Origin: Marinobacterium sp. xm-d-530
GTDB taxonomy: Bacteria > Pseudomonadota > Gammaproteobacteria > Pseudomonadales > Balneatricaceae
Assembly: GCF_013283365.1 (NCBI RefSeq)
Contig: NZ_WBYM01000003.1
Coordinates: forward strand, 124,001-188,000
DNA length: 64,000 nucleotides
Direction of reading: 5' to 3'
Shown: piece by piece, positions 1 through 8,097 of the stretch
Layout: every line of letters begins with the position of its first letter
Numbering within the stretch: position 1 is the first letter of the stretch
Made by a program: the position numbers and the translations under genes
The notes under the pieces: model-generated
What the model was told of the DNA's origin: nothing
What the model saw: only the letters and a program-made list of their open reading frames with translations
Databases searched by the model: none

Positions 1-1661
1 GGCTGCCCAATACAGACACTCTCGAGCACCTCTCCTAACTGCTCAACTTGACGATAGATCTCAGCTGTTCCTATACGCACACCGCCAGGATTCAATACTG
101 CATCAGATCGCCCATGAATTATTAAACCGCCCTGCTTCGTAATTTCGCCGTAGTCACCATGAGCCCAGATATTCTCAAATCGATCAAAATAGGCAGAACG
201 ATACTTCACTTGGCCGGGGTCATCCCAAAAACCGATTGGCATTGATGGAAAGGGGTCGCAGCAAACCAGCTCTCCCTTCTGTTCAACTACTGTTTCGCCT
301 CCATCGTCGAGTATTGCCACAGCCATACCCAAACCGCGACACTGCAACTCGCCAGCGTATACAGGCAAAATTGGACAGCCGAGTGCGAAGCAGGAAATAA
401 TGTCTGTACCTCCAGAGATAGAGGCGAGTAAAAGATCTTCTTTAATGTCACGGTATACATATTCGAAGCTCTCATTGCTAAGAGGAGAACCCGTCGATAG
501 TATCGTTCGTAGTTGCGATAGATTATGAGACTCACGCGGCTTAAAGCCAGTCTTTTCCAGCGCTGCCAAATATTTAGCGCTCGTACCAAAGATAGTCACA
601 GACTCCTGTTCCGCTATATCCCACAACACGCGAGGTCCAGGAGCGAAGGGAGAGCCATCGAACAACATTAGTGTGGCGCCTGTAGCAAGACCACTCACTA
701 ACCAGTTCCACATCATCCAGCCACAAGTTGTGTAGTAAAAGAGGGTATCCTCGCGCCTCAGATCAGTGTGTAACTGATGCTCCTTAAGATGCTGCAAAAG
801 TGTCCCACCGATGCCATGCACTATGCATTTTGGCTGGCCAGTAGTGCCTGATGAATACATAATATAAAGCGGATCATCAAAGGCCATTCGCTCAAACCTG
901 ATGTCGGAAGCTGTCTTATCAACAAAGTCTTCCCAGTGCAACGCCTTGCTAATCACAGAGAGTTCAACGTACTCGTCAATGTAGGGAATCACTACCAACT
1001 GCTCTACAGACGGTAAAGCATCTACAAGCTGTGCGCTCTTTTCCCACGTTTCGATACGTTTGCCGTTATAGAGATAGGCACTAACGGTGAAAAGAACTTT
1101 AGGAGCAACCTGACCAAATCGATCGAGAACCCCCTGAAAACCAAAATCCGGAGAGCAGGATGTCCAGGTTGCACCTAGACTTGTTGCAGCCAGCATAGCA
1201 ACGCAGGTCTGCGGCAGATTTGGTAAGAAACCAGCAACTACATCGCCCTTCCCAACACCAAGATTACGCAGAGCGGATGCACATTGAGCAACACTAGTAT
1301 ACAAATCAGAGTAGCTTAGGCTCTGTCGCCCACCCTGCTCATTGCGAAATAAAATCGCAGTGCGATTATCACGAAACTTAAGCAGATTTTCTGCAAAGTT
1401 TAGCTTTGCGCCGGGAAACCAACGCGCTCCAGGCATTTTTTGCCTATCTACCAGATAAGGCTCACGCCCTTTATCGCCTAACACATCAGCCGAGTCCCAA
1501 ATGTCAGACCAAAACTGCTCAGAGTTCTCAACTGACCATTCGTGAAGTTGAGAATATTCCTGCAGAGTTAATGAGTATTTGCGATTAACGGTCTGCATAA
1601 ATTGCCACACCTGAGTATGTTCAATCTGGGACTGAGTCGGTTGCCAAAGTTGTTTAGCCAT
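1..1661 (-). CDS. acetoacetate--CoA ligase (acetoacetyl-CoA synthetase), 3' end outside window
   Basis: Frame runs open from the ATG at 1661 to the window edge, about 553 codons; the family is near 650, so roughly the last 100 residues are missing. I translated it by hand. The ANL adenylation motif SSGTTGQPK lies near residues 265-280, and the later stretches with WFPGAKLNFAENLL and GTSAKYL are typical of acetoacetyl-CoA synthetases. It would activate acetoacetate with ATP and CoA in the cytoplasm. The liuE lyase product acetoacetate would enter here, and the thiolase three genes upstream would split the product into two acetyl-CoA. It follows the MaoC gene by about 20 bp and is probably the last gene of the thiolase operon. 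Confidence 0.9.
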   Translation of the reverse strand, partial: MAKQLWQPTQSQIEHTQVWQFMQTVNRKYSLTLQEYSQLHEWSVENSEQFWSDIWDSADVLGDKGREPYLVDRQKMPGARWFPGAKLNFAENLLKFRDNRTAILFRNEQGGRQSLSYSDLYTSVAQCASALRNLGVGKGDVVAGFLPNLPQTCVAMLAATSLGATWTSCSPDFGFQGVLDRFGQVAPKVLFTVSAYLYNGKRIETWEKSAQLVDALPSVEQLVVIPYIDEYVELSVISKALHWEDFVDKTASDIRFERMAFDDPLYIMYSSGTTGQPKCIVHGIGGTLLQHLKEHQLHTDLRREDTLFYYTTCGWMMWNWLVSGLATGATLMLFDGSPFAPGPRVLWDIAEQESVTIFGTSAKYLAALEKTGFKPRESHNLSQLRTILSTGSPLSNESFEYVYRDIKEDLLLASISGGTDIISCFALGCPILPVYAGELQCRGLGMAVAILDDGGETVVEQKGELVCCDPFPSMPIGFWDDPGQVKYRSAYFDRFENIWAHGDYGEITKQGGLIIHGRSDAVLNPGGVRIGTAEIYRQVEQLGEVLESVCIGQ

Positions 1662-1680
1662 AATAGGAATCTCTTTTGCG

Positions 1681-2133
1681 CTAAGGCTTATCTTCAGGTC
1701 GACGTTTAAGCATATTAGTCACAAGATAGCTCACGACCTTCTCTCTATGCTGATTAAAGCCCTCTATGCGGTAACGTACGATGCCGATGTTTGGTTTTGA
1801 TTTTGAAGGGTTTAACTCCTCGATCTGCGCTTCACACCTCAAGGTGTCACCTGGACGCACTGGGATCAAAAAACGGAGCTCATCGATTGCTGGCCCACCC
1901 ATAGAGCAGGCCCTAAAGTGATCCCGCTGAATAAATAGTCTGAAACAGAGGGCAATCGTTTGAAAGCCACTGGCAATCAAACCTCCAAAATGGCTTTCAG
2001 CTGCCGCCTGGTTATCTACATGAAAACTCTGCGGATCATACATCATCGCGAAGTCTATAATCTGAGCTTCAGTTAACGTTGCACTGCCGCCTTCGAGGCG
2101 CTCTCCAATAGTGAAATCATCGAAATAACGCAT
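1681..2133 (-). CDS. MaoC-type (hot-dog) hydratase/dehydratase
   Basis: 150 residues, a complete single hot-dog domain. The N-terminal RYFDDFTIGE and the YDPQSFHVD motif near residues 32-40 are typical of MaoC-like enoyl-CoA hydratases and related proteins; the motif carries the Asp/His region used in catalysis. Probable substrate is a short 2-enoyl-CoA or 3-hydroxyacyl-CoA, but the sequence does not fix it. It sits between the SDR and acetoacetyl-CoA synthetase genes in one tight minus-strand operon, so a role beside acetoacetyl/3-hydroxybutyryl-CoA interconversion is inferred. A second MaoC gene of similar size (37607-38074) is its paralogue. Confidence 0.8.
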   Translation of the reverse strand: MRYFDDFTIGERLEGGSATLTEAQIIDFAMMYDPQSFHVDNQAAAESHFGGLIASGFQTIALCFRLFIQRDHFRACSMGGPAIDELRFLIPVRPGDTLRCEAQIEELNPSKSKPNIGIVRYRIEGFNQHREKVVSYLVTNMLKRRPEDKP

Positions 2134-2156
2134 AAAATATAGCTCCGTTGCTCTTA

Positions 2157-2918
2157 CTAGATTCTTAGCCCGCCATCCATCTCAACGATTCGACCGGTGA
2201 AGAAGTCATTTTCAATAATATATTGTAGAGTGTGAGCCATCTCTTCGGTTTCACCCAAGCGACGTAGCGGTACAGATGAAATCATCCTGTCGATCGCTTC
2301 TGGTTTCATCTGCGCAGTCATTTCTGTAGCAATAACACCTGGTGCAATTCCACCAACACGAATCTTATGACGCGCCAACTCACCCGCCCAGCTTGCTACC
2401 ATTGTTGCAACAGCCGCTTTAGTTGCCGAGTAGTTGGTCTGACCGATATTACCCGCACGTGAAACTGAGGAGATATTTACAATAACGCCGCCTTCACCCT
2501 GAACCGCCATAATCGCAGCAGCCTCACGACCACACAGGAAGCTACCAAGCATATTAACGTTCACAACAGACTGGAACTGATCGAGTGACATCTTGTCTTG
2601 CAACTCGCCATCCTTAACTTTTATCAACATACCATCGCGCATGAGTCCTGCGTTATTCACTAATCCATTGATCTTTCCAAACTCTGTTTTGATCTTAGCA
2701 AAGCAGTCTTCTACCGCGGCCTCATTAGTGATATCGCAAATATATCCTCGCGCTTCACCACCTAAAGCCAGACACGAAGCAACGACTTCCCTGAGGTTTT
2801 CTTCACTCAGATCGATAAGAGCCAAACCAGCCCCCTGCCTAGCAAGACTTTCGGCCATTGCTCGGCCAAGTCCACGTCCACCACCGGTAATAACAAACAC
2901 GTTATTTTTTATTTGCAT
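2157..2918 (-). CDS. SDR-family oxidoreductase (FabG-like, probable 3-oxoacyl-CoA/ACP reductase)
   Basis: 253 residues, the normal length for classical short-chain dehydrogenases. Visible motifs are the nucleotide-binding TGGGRGLG near residues 11-18, NNAG near 88-91, and the catalytic set with SS, then YSATKAA near 160-166. The insertion after NNAG (MRDGMLIKVKDGE) is longer than in E. coli FabG. The reaction is NAD(P)-dependent reduction or oxidation of a 3-oxo/3-hydroxyacyl thioester. Between a thiolase and a MaoC gene it most likely handles acetoacetyl-CoA or another short 3-oxoacyl-CoA; the substrate is inference. Confidence 0.82.
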   Translation of the reverse strand: MQIKNNVFVITGGGRGLGRAMAESLARQGAGLALIDLSEENLREVVASCLALGGEARGYICDITNEAAVEDCFAKIKTEFGKINGLVNNAGLMRDGMLIKVKDGELQDKMSLDQFQSVVNVNMLGSFLCGREAAAIMAVQGEGGVIVNISSVSRAGNIGQTNYSATKAAVATMVASWAGELARHKIRVGGIAPGVIATEMTAQMKPEAIDRMISSVPLRRLGETEEMAHTLQYIIENDFFTGRIVEMDGGLRI

Positions 2919-2935
2919 GTTGATTTCACCCTGTC

Positions 2936-4117
2936 TTAAATCATTTCAATCGCGACTGCAGTAGCCTCGCCACCACCAATGCAAAGCGAAGCTAAGCCAC
3001 GCTTTTTCCCGCTCTGTTTTAGAGCATGCAGAAGAGTCACAAGGATTCTCGAGCCGCTTGAACCTATCGGGTGTCCTAGCGCACAAGCACCACCACGAAC
3101 ATTGACTTTAGAACCATCTAAACCTAGTTCACTAATCGCCAACATGGTCACTACCGCGAAGGCTTCATTAATCTCAAAGAGATCAATGGAATTTAGATCC
3201 CAGTTAGCACGTTCAGCTGCTTTCTTAATCGCACCGATTGGCGCAATTGTGAACTCCGCAGGTAGTTGAGCATGGGTACTGTGCGAAGCTATCCGAGCCA
3301 ACGGTGTGAGCCCCTTAGCCTTAGCCGTGGACTCTCGCATAAGTAATAGCGCAGATGCTCCATCAGAGATCGAGCTAGAATTGGCAGCTGTGACTGTGCC
3401 ATCTTTTTTGAATGCAGGCTTAAGAGAACGGATCTTATCAATACGAGCGTTACCGGGTTGCTCGTCAAAATCGACGATCACCTCTCTCTTACGAGTTTTA
3501 ACATTCACAGGAACGATCTCTTCTGAAAATTCCTTACGATCTATGGCACCAAGAGCCTTTTCGAGTGAAGCAATCGCGAAGTCGTCCATTGCCTCTCTAG
3601 TAACCTGATAATCATCAGCGCTTTTTTGAGCGTAGAGACCCATCAAGCCACCTTCGTAGGCATCTTCAAGACCATCACAAAACATATGATCAATCACCTG
3701 TGAATGCCCCATACGCATACCTGAACGCGCATTAGGAAGTATGTATGGCGCCTGGCTCATATTTTCCATACCTCCAGCCACCATAACATCAACCATGCCT
3801 GCCGTAAGCTGATCATGAGCCAACATAACCGCTTTCATACCTGATCCACACATCTTATTGATAGTTGTACAGCCGGCAGCATCAGGTATACCAGCCCCGC
3901 GTGATGCCTGACGAGCAGGCGCCTGACCAAGGCCTGCTGGAAGGACACAACCCATGACAACTTCATCAACATCGGCTGGTGCTATACCTGCACGTTCGAT
4001 GACCGCCCTTATCGCCGTAGCCCCAAGCTCTGGCGCCCTCACGTCTGAAAAGACACCCATCATCCCTCCCATAGGAGTTCGGGCTGCACTTACTATTACA
4101 ATTGGATCTTGGTTCAT
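2936..4117 (-). CDS. acetyl-CoA C-acetyltransferase (thiolase)
   Basis: 393 residues, full thiolase length. All catalytic landmarks are present: nucleophile Cys90 in NKMCGSGMK, His349 in GHPIGSSGSR, Cys379 in CIGGGEATA, and NEAF. These positions match biosynthetic/degradative acetoacetyl-CoA thiolases closely. It would cleave acetoacetyl-CoA, made from leucine through liuE and acetoacetyl-CoA synthetase, into two acetyl-CoA. It is the first gene of the minus-strand operon ending in acetoacetyl-CoA synthetase. A perfect palindrome identical to the one before liuR lies 23 bp upstream of the start, so LiuR control is likely. Confidence 0.93.
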   Translation of the reverse strand: MNQDPIVIVSAARTPMGGMMGVFSDVRAPELGATAIRAVIERAGIAPADVDEVVMGCVLPAGLGQAPARQASRGAGIPDAAGCTTINKMCGSGMKAVMLAHDQLTAGMVDVMVAGGMENMSQAPYILPNARSGMRMGHSQVIDHMFCDGLEDAYEGGLMGLYAQKSADDYQVTREAMDDFAIASLEKALGAIDRKEFSEEIVPVNVKTRKREVIVDFDEQPGNARIDKIRSLKPAFKKDGTVTAANSSSISDGASALLLMRESTAKAKGLTPLARIASHSTHAQLPAEFTIAPIGAIKKAAERANWDLNSIDLFEINEAFAVVTMLAISELGLDGSKVNVRGGACALGHPIGSSGSRILVTLLHALKQSGKKRGLASLCIGGGEATAVAIEMI

Positions 4118-4140
4118 GGCTTACCTATCTAAATGAAAGT

Positions 4141-4154
4141 TTACGTAAACGTAA
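4141..4154. promoter_or_regulatory. probable LiuR operator upstream of the thiolase operon
   Basis: TTACGTAAACGTAA is a palindrome with 6-bp arms around an AA centre. The same 14 bp, with the same extra T in front, occur before liuR at 9113-9126. It lies 23 bp upstream of the thiolase start, where a MerR-type regulator could act on the promoter. Assignment to LiuR is inference from the repeat and from the function of the flanking genes. Confidence 0.7.
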
Positions 4155-4164
4155 TCCTGAGATT

Positions 4165-4188
4165 AAAAAGAGAGAGGCAGTGCCTCTC
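4165..4188 (-). terminator. rho-independent terminator of the liv operon
   Basis: Read on the minus strand just after livM, a GAGAGGC/GCCTCTC hairpin with a very short loop is followed by TTTTT. It separates the liv transcript from the independently controlled thiolase operon. Confidence 0.8.
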
Positions 4189-4194
4189 AATTAG

Positions 4195-5124
4195 TTAACT
4201 AAAATTCTTCCTCATGAACTTCTGGAATTCACCCACGATTCCGCTACGGAATGCCAGCACACAGACAACGAAAATTAGCCCCATGATGATATGAATGTAA
4301 TTACCTAACTCACCACCCGAAAGATAGTTCTGAATAGTAACTACAGAAGCTGCCCCAACAAGCGGCCCCAACAGCGTTCCCATGCCACCCAGAAGGGTCA
4401 TAAGTACAACTTCTCCTGACATATGCCAGTGAGCATCAGATAACGACGCAAGCTGAAACACCAAGGTTTTTGTCGAACCAGCCAAACCAGCCAGACTCGC
4501 CGAGATAATAAATGCGACCCACTTATAGTCATTCACATTGTATCCAAGAGAAACAGCACGAGGCTCATTCTCGCGTATCGCTTTAAGTATCTGGCCAAAG
4601 GGTGAATGGATAGTACGGTTTATTAACCAGAAGCCGAACAGGAAAATTACCAGAACGGTGTAGTACATATTTAGACTATCACTTAAGTCGATAAAGCCAA
4701 ATAATTCACCGCGCGGTATACCCTGCATGCCGTTTTCGCCACCCGTAAATGGGGCTTGTAGATAGAAGAAGAAAGCCAACTGCGCGAGCGCTAAGGTCAC
4801 CATTGCGAAATAGATGCCCTCTCGCTTAACTGCCAACTTACCATAAAGTGCACCAAGCAAGCCTGCGGCAATGGTGCCACAGAGTATGCCTAGCTCAGGC
4901 GACAAGCCGGTCTCCATAACCAAGTAGCCAGTTACATAGCCACCGGTACCCAAGAAGGCTGCATGTCCAAATGAGAGCAAACCTACATAACCTAGTAGCA
5001 GGTTAAAAGCCATCGCGAACAGACCGAAACACAGCACTTTCATCACAAAAACAGGGTAAAGGAAATAAGGCGCAATCAGACCCAAGGCCACAAGAATAAG
5101 TGTCGATTTAGAAATTTTAAACAT
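4195..5124 (-). CDS. livM: branched-chain amino acid ABC transporter permease, LivM-like
   Basis: 309 residues and strongly hydrophobic, with about eight to ten membrane segments. The LGYVGLLSFGHAAFLGTGGY segment near residues 44-63 and the ENEPRAVSLGYNV segment near 184-196 (cytoplasmic coupling region) are typical of LivM-type permeases. It would form the inner-membrane channel with LivH. It follows livH by 8 bp and ends the operon at the hairpin terminator. Substrates are probably leucine, isoleucine and valine, given the liu and mms catabolic genes around it; urea/amide or other liv-family substrates cannot be excluded from sequence alone. Confidence 0.88.
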   Translation of the reverse strand: MFKISKSTLILVALGLIAPYFLYPVFVMKVLCFGLFAMAFNLLLGYVGLLSFGHAAFLGTGGYVTGYLVMETGLSPELGILCGTIAAGLLGALYGKLAVKREGIYFAMVTLALAQLAFFFYLQAPFTGGENGMQGIPRGELFGFIDLSDSLNMYYTVLVIFLFGFWLINRTIHSPFGQILKAIRENEPRAVSLGYNVNDYKWVAFIISASLAGLAGSTKTLVFQLASLSDAHWHMSGEVVLMTLLGGMGTLLGPLVGAASVVTIQNYLSGGELGNYIHIIMGLIFVVCVLAFRSGIVGEFQKFMRKNFS

Positions 5125-5132
5125 CTTAACTC

Positions 5133-6020
5133 CTACGCCTCTTTACCAAAAAGACCCGACGGTTTAAGTAACAGCACGATCACCATTACGACAAAAATAA
5201 TCGTGGTTGAAGCCTCGGGATAGAAGTACTTTGTTAATCCTTCTAAAATGCCCATTGCCAACCCTGTAAGAATCGCTCCACCAATAGAGCCCATTCCGCC
5301 AATAACTACTATCGCAAAAACAACGATTAATAGATCAGCCCCCATGTATGGAGATACCGAATATATAGGGGCAGCCAGTACGCCACCCAAACCTGCAAGG
5401 CCAACACCAAATCCAAAGGTCAATGTGACAATCAATGGCACATTGATACCAAATGCCTGCATCAATTTGGGATTTTCAGTGCCTGCGCGTAGATAAGCGC
5501 CCAACTTGGTTTTTTCAATCATGTACCAAGTCAAACCACACACAAGTAACGAGACTACGATAATCCACGCACGATAGGTCGGTAGGTACATGAATGGCAG
5601 TTTGAAACCGCCTTTTAACTCGGCAGGAATCTTGTACGACAAGCCTGACGAACCAAATATATGAGTAAATACGCCCTGAAGAATCAGCGCTATACCGAAG
5701 GTTAGTAGAAGACTGTAAAGATGGTCTTCATTAGAGATGCGGCGCAATAGAAAACGCTCCATTATTACGCCTATTAAACCGACAGCCAAAGGAACAATAA
5801 AAAGAGCTGCCCAATAATTGATTCCAAAATACTGAAGCACCATCCATGCCATGAAGGCACCCAGCATATAAAGTGCACCTTGAGCAAAGTTAATAATTTT
5901 TAGCAAACCAAAAATTATTGCCAGTCCTAAACTCAGAAGCGCATAAAATGAGCCATTAATAAGGCCGATTAGAAGCTGCCCAAAGAGCCCGAAAACATTA
6001 ATATCAAAAAGTGACGCCAT
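5133..6020 (-). CDS. livH: branched-chain amino acid ABC transporter permease, LivH-like
   Basis: 295 residues, multi-spanning. N-terminal GLINGSFYALLSLGLAIIFG and NFAQGALYMLGAF are the usual LivH signatures, and GMGSIGGAILTGLAMG near residues 241-256 is the conserved late segment. It pairs with LivM in the inner membrane. The start has a good ribosome site (AAAGGAAAAGG) on the minus strand. It is separated from the binding-protein gene by 62 bp that contain a strong hairpin. Confidence 0.88.
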   Translation of the reverse strand: MASLFDINVFGLFGQLLIGLINGSFYALLSLGLAIIFGLLKIINFAQGALYMLGAFMAWMVLQYFGINYWAALFIVPLAVGLIGVIMERFLLRRISNEDHLYSLLLTFGIALILQGVFTHIFGSSGLSYKIPAELKGGFKLPFMYLPTYRAWIIVVSLLVCGLTWYMIEKTKLGAYLRAGTENPKLMQAFGINVPLIVTLTFGFGVGLAGLGGVLAAPIYSVSPYMGADLLIVVFAIVVIGGMGSIGGAILTGLAMGILEGLTKYFYPEASTTIIFVVMVIVLLLKPSGLFGKEA

Positions 6021-6042
6021 TACCTTTTCCTTTGAGGGAATG

Positions 6043-6068
6043 GCTGATGGGTCATAAAACCCATCAGC
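6043..6068 (-). promoter_or_regulatory. intercistronic hairpin between binding-protein gene and livH
   Basis: A perfect 10-bp inverted repeat, GCTGATGGGT / ACCCATCAGC, around a 6-nt loop lies in the transcript immediately after the binding-protein stop. No U tract follows, so it is more likely a 3' stabiliser or partial attenuator that raises binding protein over permease than a full terminator. Confidence 0.65.
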
Positions 6069-6082
6069 ACACGTTGGTCAGA

Positions 6083-7294
6083 TTACTTCGCTGCGAAGTT
6101 ACACTGATCCATCATTGGACCAAATGCCTGGTCACCAGGGACGACATTCTGCACTTCGAAGATGTCATCGGCAGAGCTTCGCTCATCACCTTTTTTGATA
6201 CGCACTTGGTACATATCATGAACCATACGACCATCGGCACGAAGGTATGCATTGCGTGCGAAGAAGTCGTTAGGCTTGTTCTTCTTCATCACAGCCATAA
6301 CTGCTTCAGCCTCATCAGTACCCGCTTCTTTAACCGCGTTTAGGTAATGCATGACCATAGAGTACTGCCCTGCCTGTCCCATTGCAGGGATAGAACCATG
6401 ACGCTCTTTAAAACGCTTAGACCATGCACGTGTCTGCTCATCTAGATCCCAATAGAAACCTGTAGTTGTAAGCATTCCTCCAGCAACTTCTGGATCTAGT
6501 GCCTGTGCGTTAGGTGTAAATACCAACAGACCAGCTACATCAGCCGATTCAGTCAAACCAAACTCTGCAGCCGCTTGAAGTGAGTTAACGAAATCAGCGC
6601 CCGCATTTGCTAGTGCGACAACATCTGCGCCTGACGACTGAGCCTGAAGAATGAATGAAGAGAAGTCCGTTGTACCAAGTGGTGCACGAGCTGCACCTAG
6701 CACCTCACCACCATTATCAGTAACAACTTTACTAGCTACACCCTCAAGCGCATGTCCAAATGCGTAGTCAGCAGTAATGAAGAACCATTTCTTCTTACCA
6801 GACTGAACCATTGGCTTAACTGTACCGTTTGCTAGTGCAACTACGTTGTAGGTCCAATGAGCGTTGTAAGGTGAACATGCTTTAGTTGTAAAGGCATGCG
6901 ATGCAGATGTAGAAATAAGAGCAAGCTTACCTTTCTCTTTTGTAACTTCTGTAACAGCACCAGTTACCGAGGATGCCACCAAACCTGAAACAGCATCAAC
7001 GCCTTCAGTATCAAGCCACTTACGGGTAATTGAAGCACCAACATCGGCTTTGTTTTGGTCATCTGCACTAACTATTTCGATTGGTTTACCTAATACAGTA
7101 CCCCCAAAATCTTCTACTGCCATCTGAGTAGCAGTAACACAACCAGCGCCACAGATATCAGCGTAAACACCACCCATATCTGCAAGCACACCAATTTTAA
7201 CAACATCACCACTAATGCCAGCAGCGCTTGCAGCACTGATTGACATAGCCGCACCGATAGCAGTTGCTAATAGCTGAGGTTTAATTGATTTCAT
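6083..7294 (-). CDS. branched-chain amino acid ABC transporter periplasmic binding protein (LivK-like)
   Basis: 403 residues from the chosen ATG. An earlier ATG at 7309 (five residues longer) lacks a ribosome site, whereas the ATG at 7294 follows AAGGA with 8-nt spacing. A Sec signal peptide (KSIKPQLL, hydrophobic core, cleavage near SAA) is followed by the type I periplasmic fold: VKIGVLADMGG, then ITADYAFGHALE near the middle. It captures the substrate in the periplasm and delivers it to LivHM. Longer proteins of this subfamily often bind amides, urea or aromatic acids, so branched-chain amino acids are inferred from neighbours rather than from binding residues. Confidence 0.85.
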   Translation of the reverse strand: MKSIKPQLLATAIGAAMSISAASAAGISGDVVKIGVLADMGGVYADICGAGCVTATQMAVEDFGGTVLGKPIEIVSADDQNKADVGASITRKWLDTEGVDAVSGLVASSVTGAVTEVTKEKGKLALISTSASHAFTTKACSPYNAHWTYNVVALANGTVKPMVQSGKKKWFFITADYAFGHALEGVASKVVTDNGGEVLGAARAPLGTTDFSSFILQAQSSGADVVALANAGADFVNSLQAAAEFGLTESADVAGLLVFTPNAQALDPEVAGGMLTTTGFYWDLDEQTRAWSKRFKERHGSIPAMGQAGQYSMVMHYLNAVKEAGTDEAEAVMAVMKKNKPNDFFARNAYLRADGRMVHDMYQVRIKKGDERSSADDIFEVQNVVPGDQAFGPMMDQCNFAAK

Positions 7295-7386
7295 GGATAT
7301 ATCCTTCATTTTTATATTTATTAGCCTAAGGGCCGAAGTAACTTCACCGATAGTTCTTGAGGAAATTCAAAAACTGCTCAGTTCGT

Positions 7387-8097
7387 TTACACACCAAGAA
7401 GTGTGTTTAACAGAGGCGTTTTAGCTTCAAGCTCATGCTTAGCGACCTCTTCGACTATATGGCCATGTTCAACCACATAATGCCGATCTGCGATAGGAGC
7501 AGCAAAACGGAAGTTTTGCTCTACCAATAGTATTGTTAGTCCGCGACGTTTTAGCTCAACTAGAACCTCACCCAGCTTCTTGACAATTACTGGAGCCAAC
7601 CCTTCAGTAATCTCATCAAGCAATAGAATATTGGCACCAGAACGCAAAATACGTGCAATCGCCAACATCTGCTGTTCACCACCCGATAAACGAGTGCCCT
7701 GACTAAAGCGACGCTCTAAGAGATTAGGAAAGATTTCGTAGATTTCCTCCACACTCATCCCATCACTACGAACTGTCGGTGGAAGCATAAGATTCTCTTC
7801 AACATTTAAACTCGCGAAGATGCCACGCTCTTCAGGACAAAACCCAACGCCAAGATGAGCGACACGATGAGCAGGAAGTTCAAGGGTCTCAGTACCATTA
7901 ATATTGATGCTACCTGTGCGACGCCCGACCATATTCATAATTGAGCGCAACGTCGTTGAACGACCAGAACCGTTACGACCCAGCAGGGTTACAAGCTCAC
8001 CCTGCATTACATGCAGATCAATACCGTGAAGGATATGAGACTCACCGTAGAAAGCATGCAAATCACGAATCCGGATTTTTTCATTACCAGTCATCAT
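7387..8097 (-). CDS. livF: branched-chain amino acid ABC transporter ATPase, LivF-like
   Basis: 236 residues, normal length. Contains a Walker A-like loop GRNGSGRST near residues 40-48, signature LSGGEQQM near 138-145, Walker B ILLLDEITEGLAP and the VEQN switch region. The Walker A lysine is replaced by arginine, confirmed by reading the codon CGT. Some LivF-like families seem to share this change, so activity is not ruled out. The gene overlaps the broken livG by 4 bp (ATGA). It would energise uptake through LivHM with LivG. Confidence 0.87.
   Translation of the reverse strand: MMTGNEKIRIRDLHAFYGESHILHGIDLHVMQGELVTLLGRNGSGRSTTLRSIMNMVGRRTGSININGTETLELPAHRVAHLGVGFCPEERGIFASLNVEENLMLPPTVRSDGMSVEEIYEIFPNLLERRFSQGTRLSGGEQQMLAIARILRSGANILLLDEITEGLAPVIVKKLGEVLVELKRRGLTILLVEQNFRFAAPIADRHYVVEHGHIVEEVAKHELEAKTPLLNTLLGV

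Noticed and set aside
287-589. 100-residue open frame on the minus strand
   Set aside because: It lies out of frame inside the acetoacetyl-CoA synthetase gene, which reads open through this stretch with clear family motifs.
2593-2964. Plus-strand open frames opposite the SDR and thiolase genes
   Set aside because: Antisense shadows of well-supported genes; no ribosome sites or family motifs.
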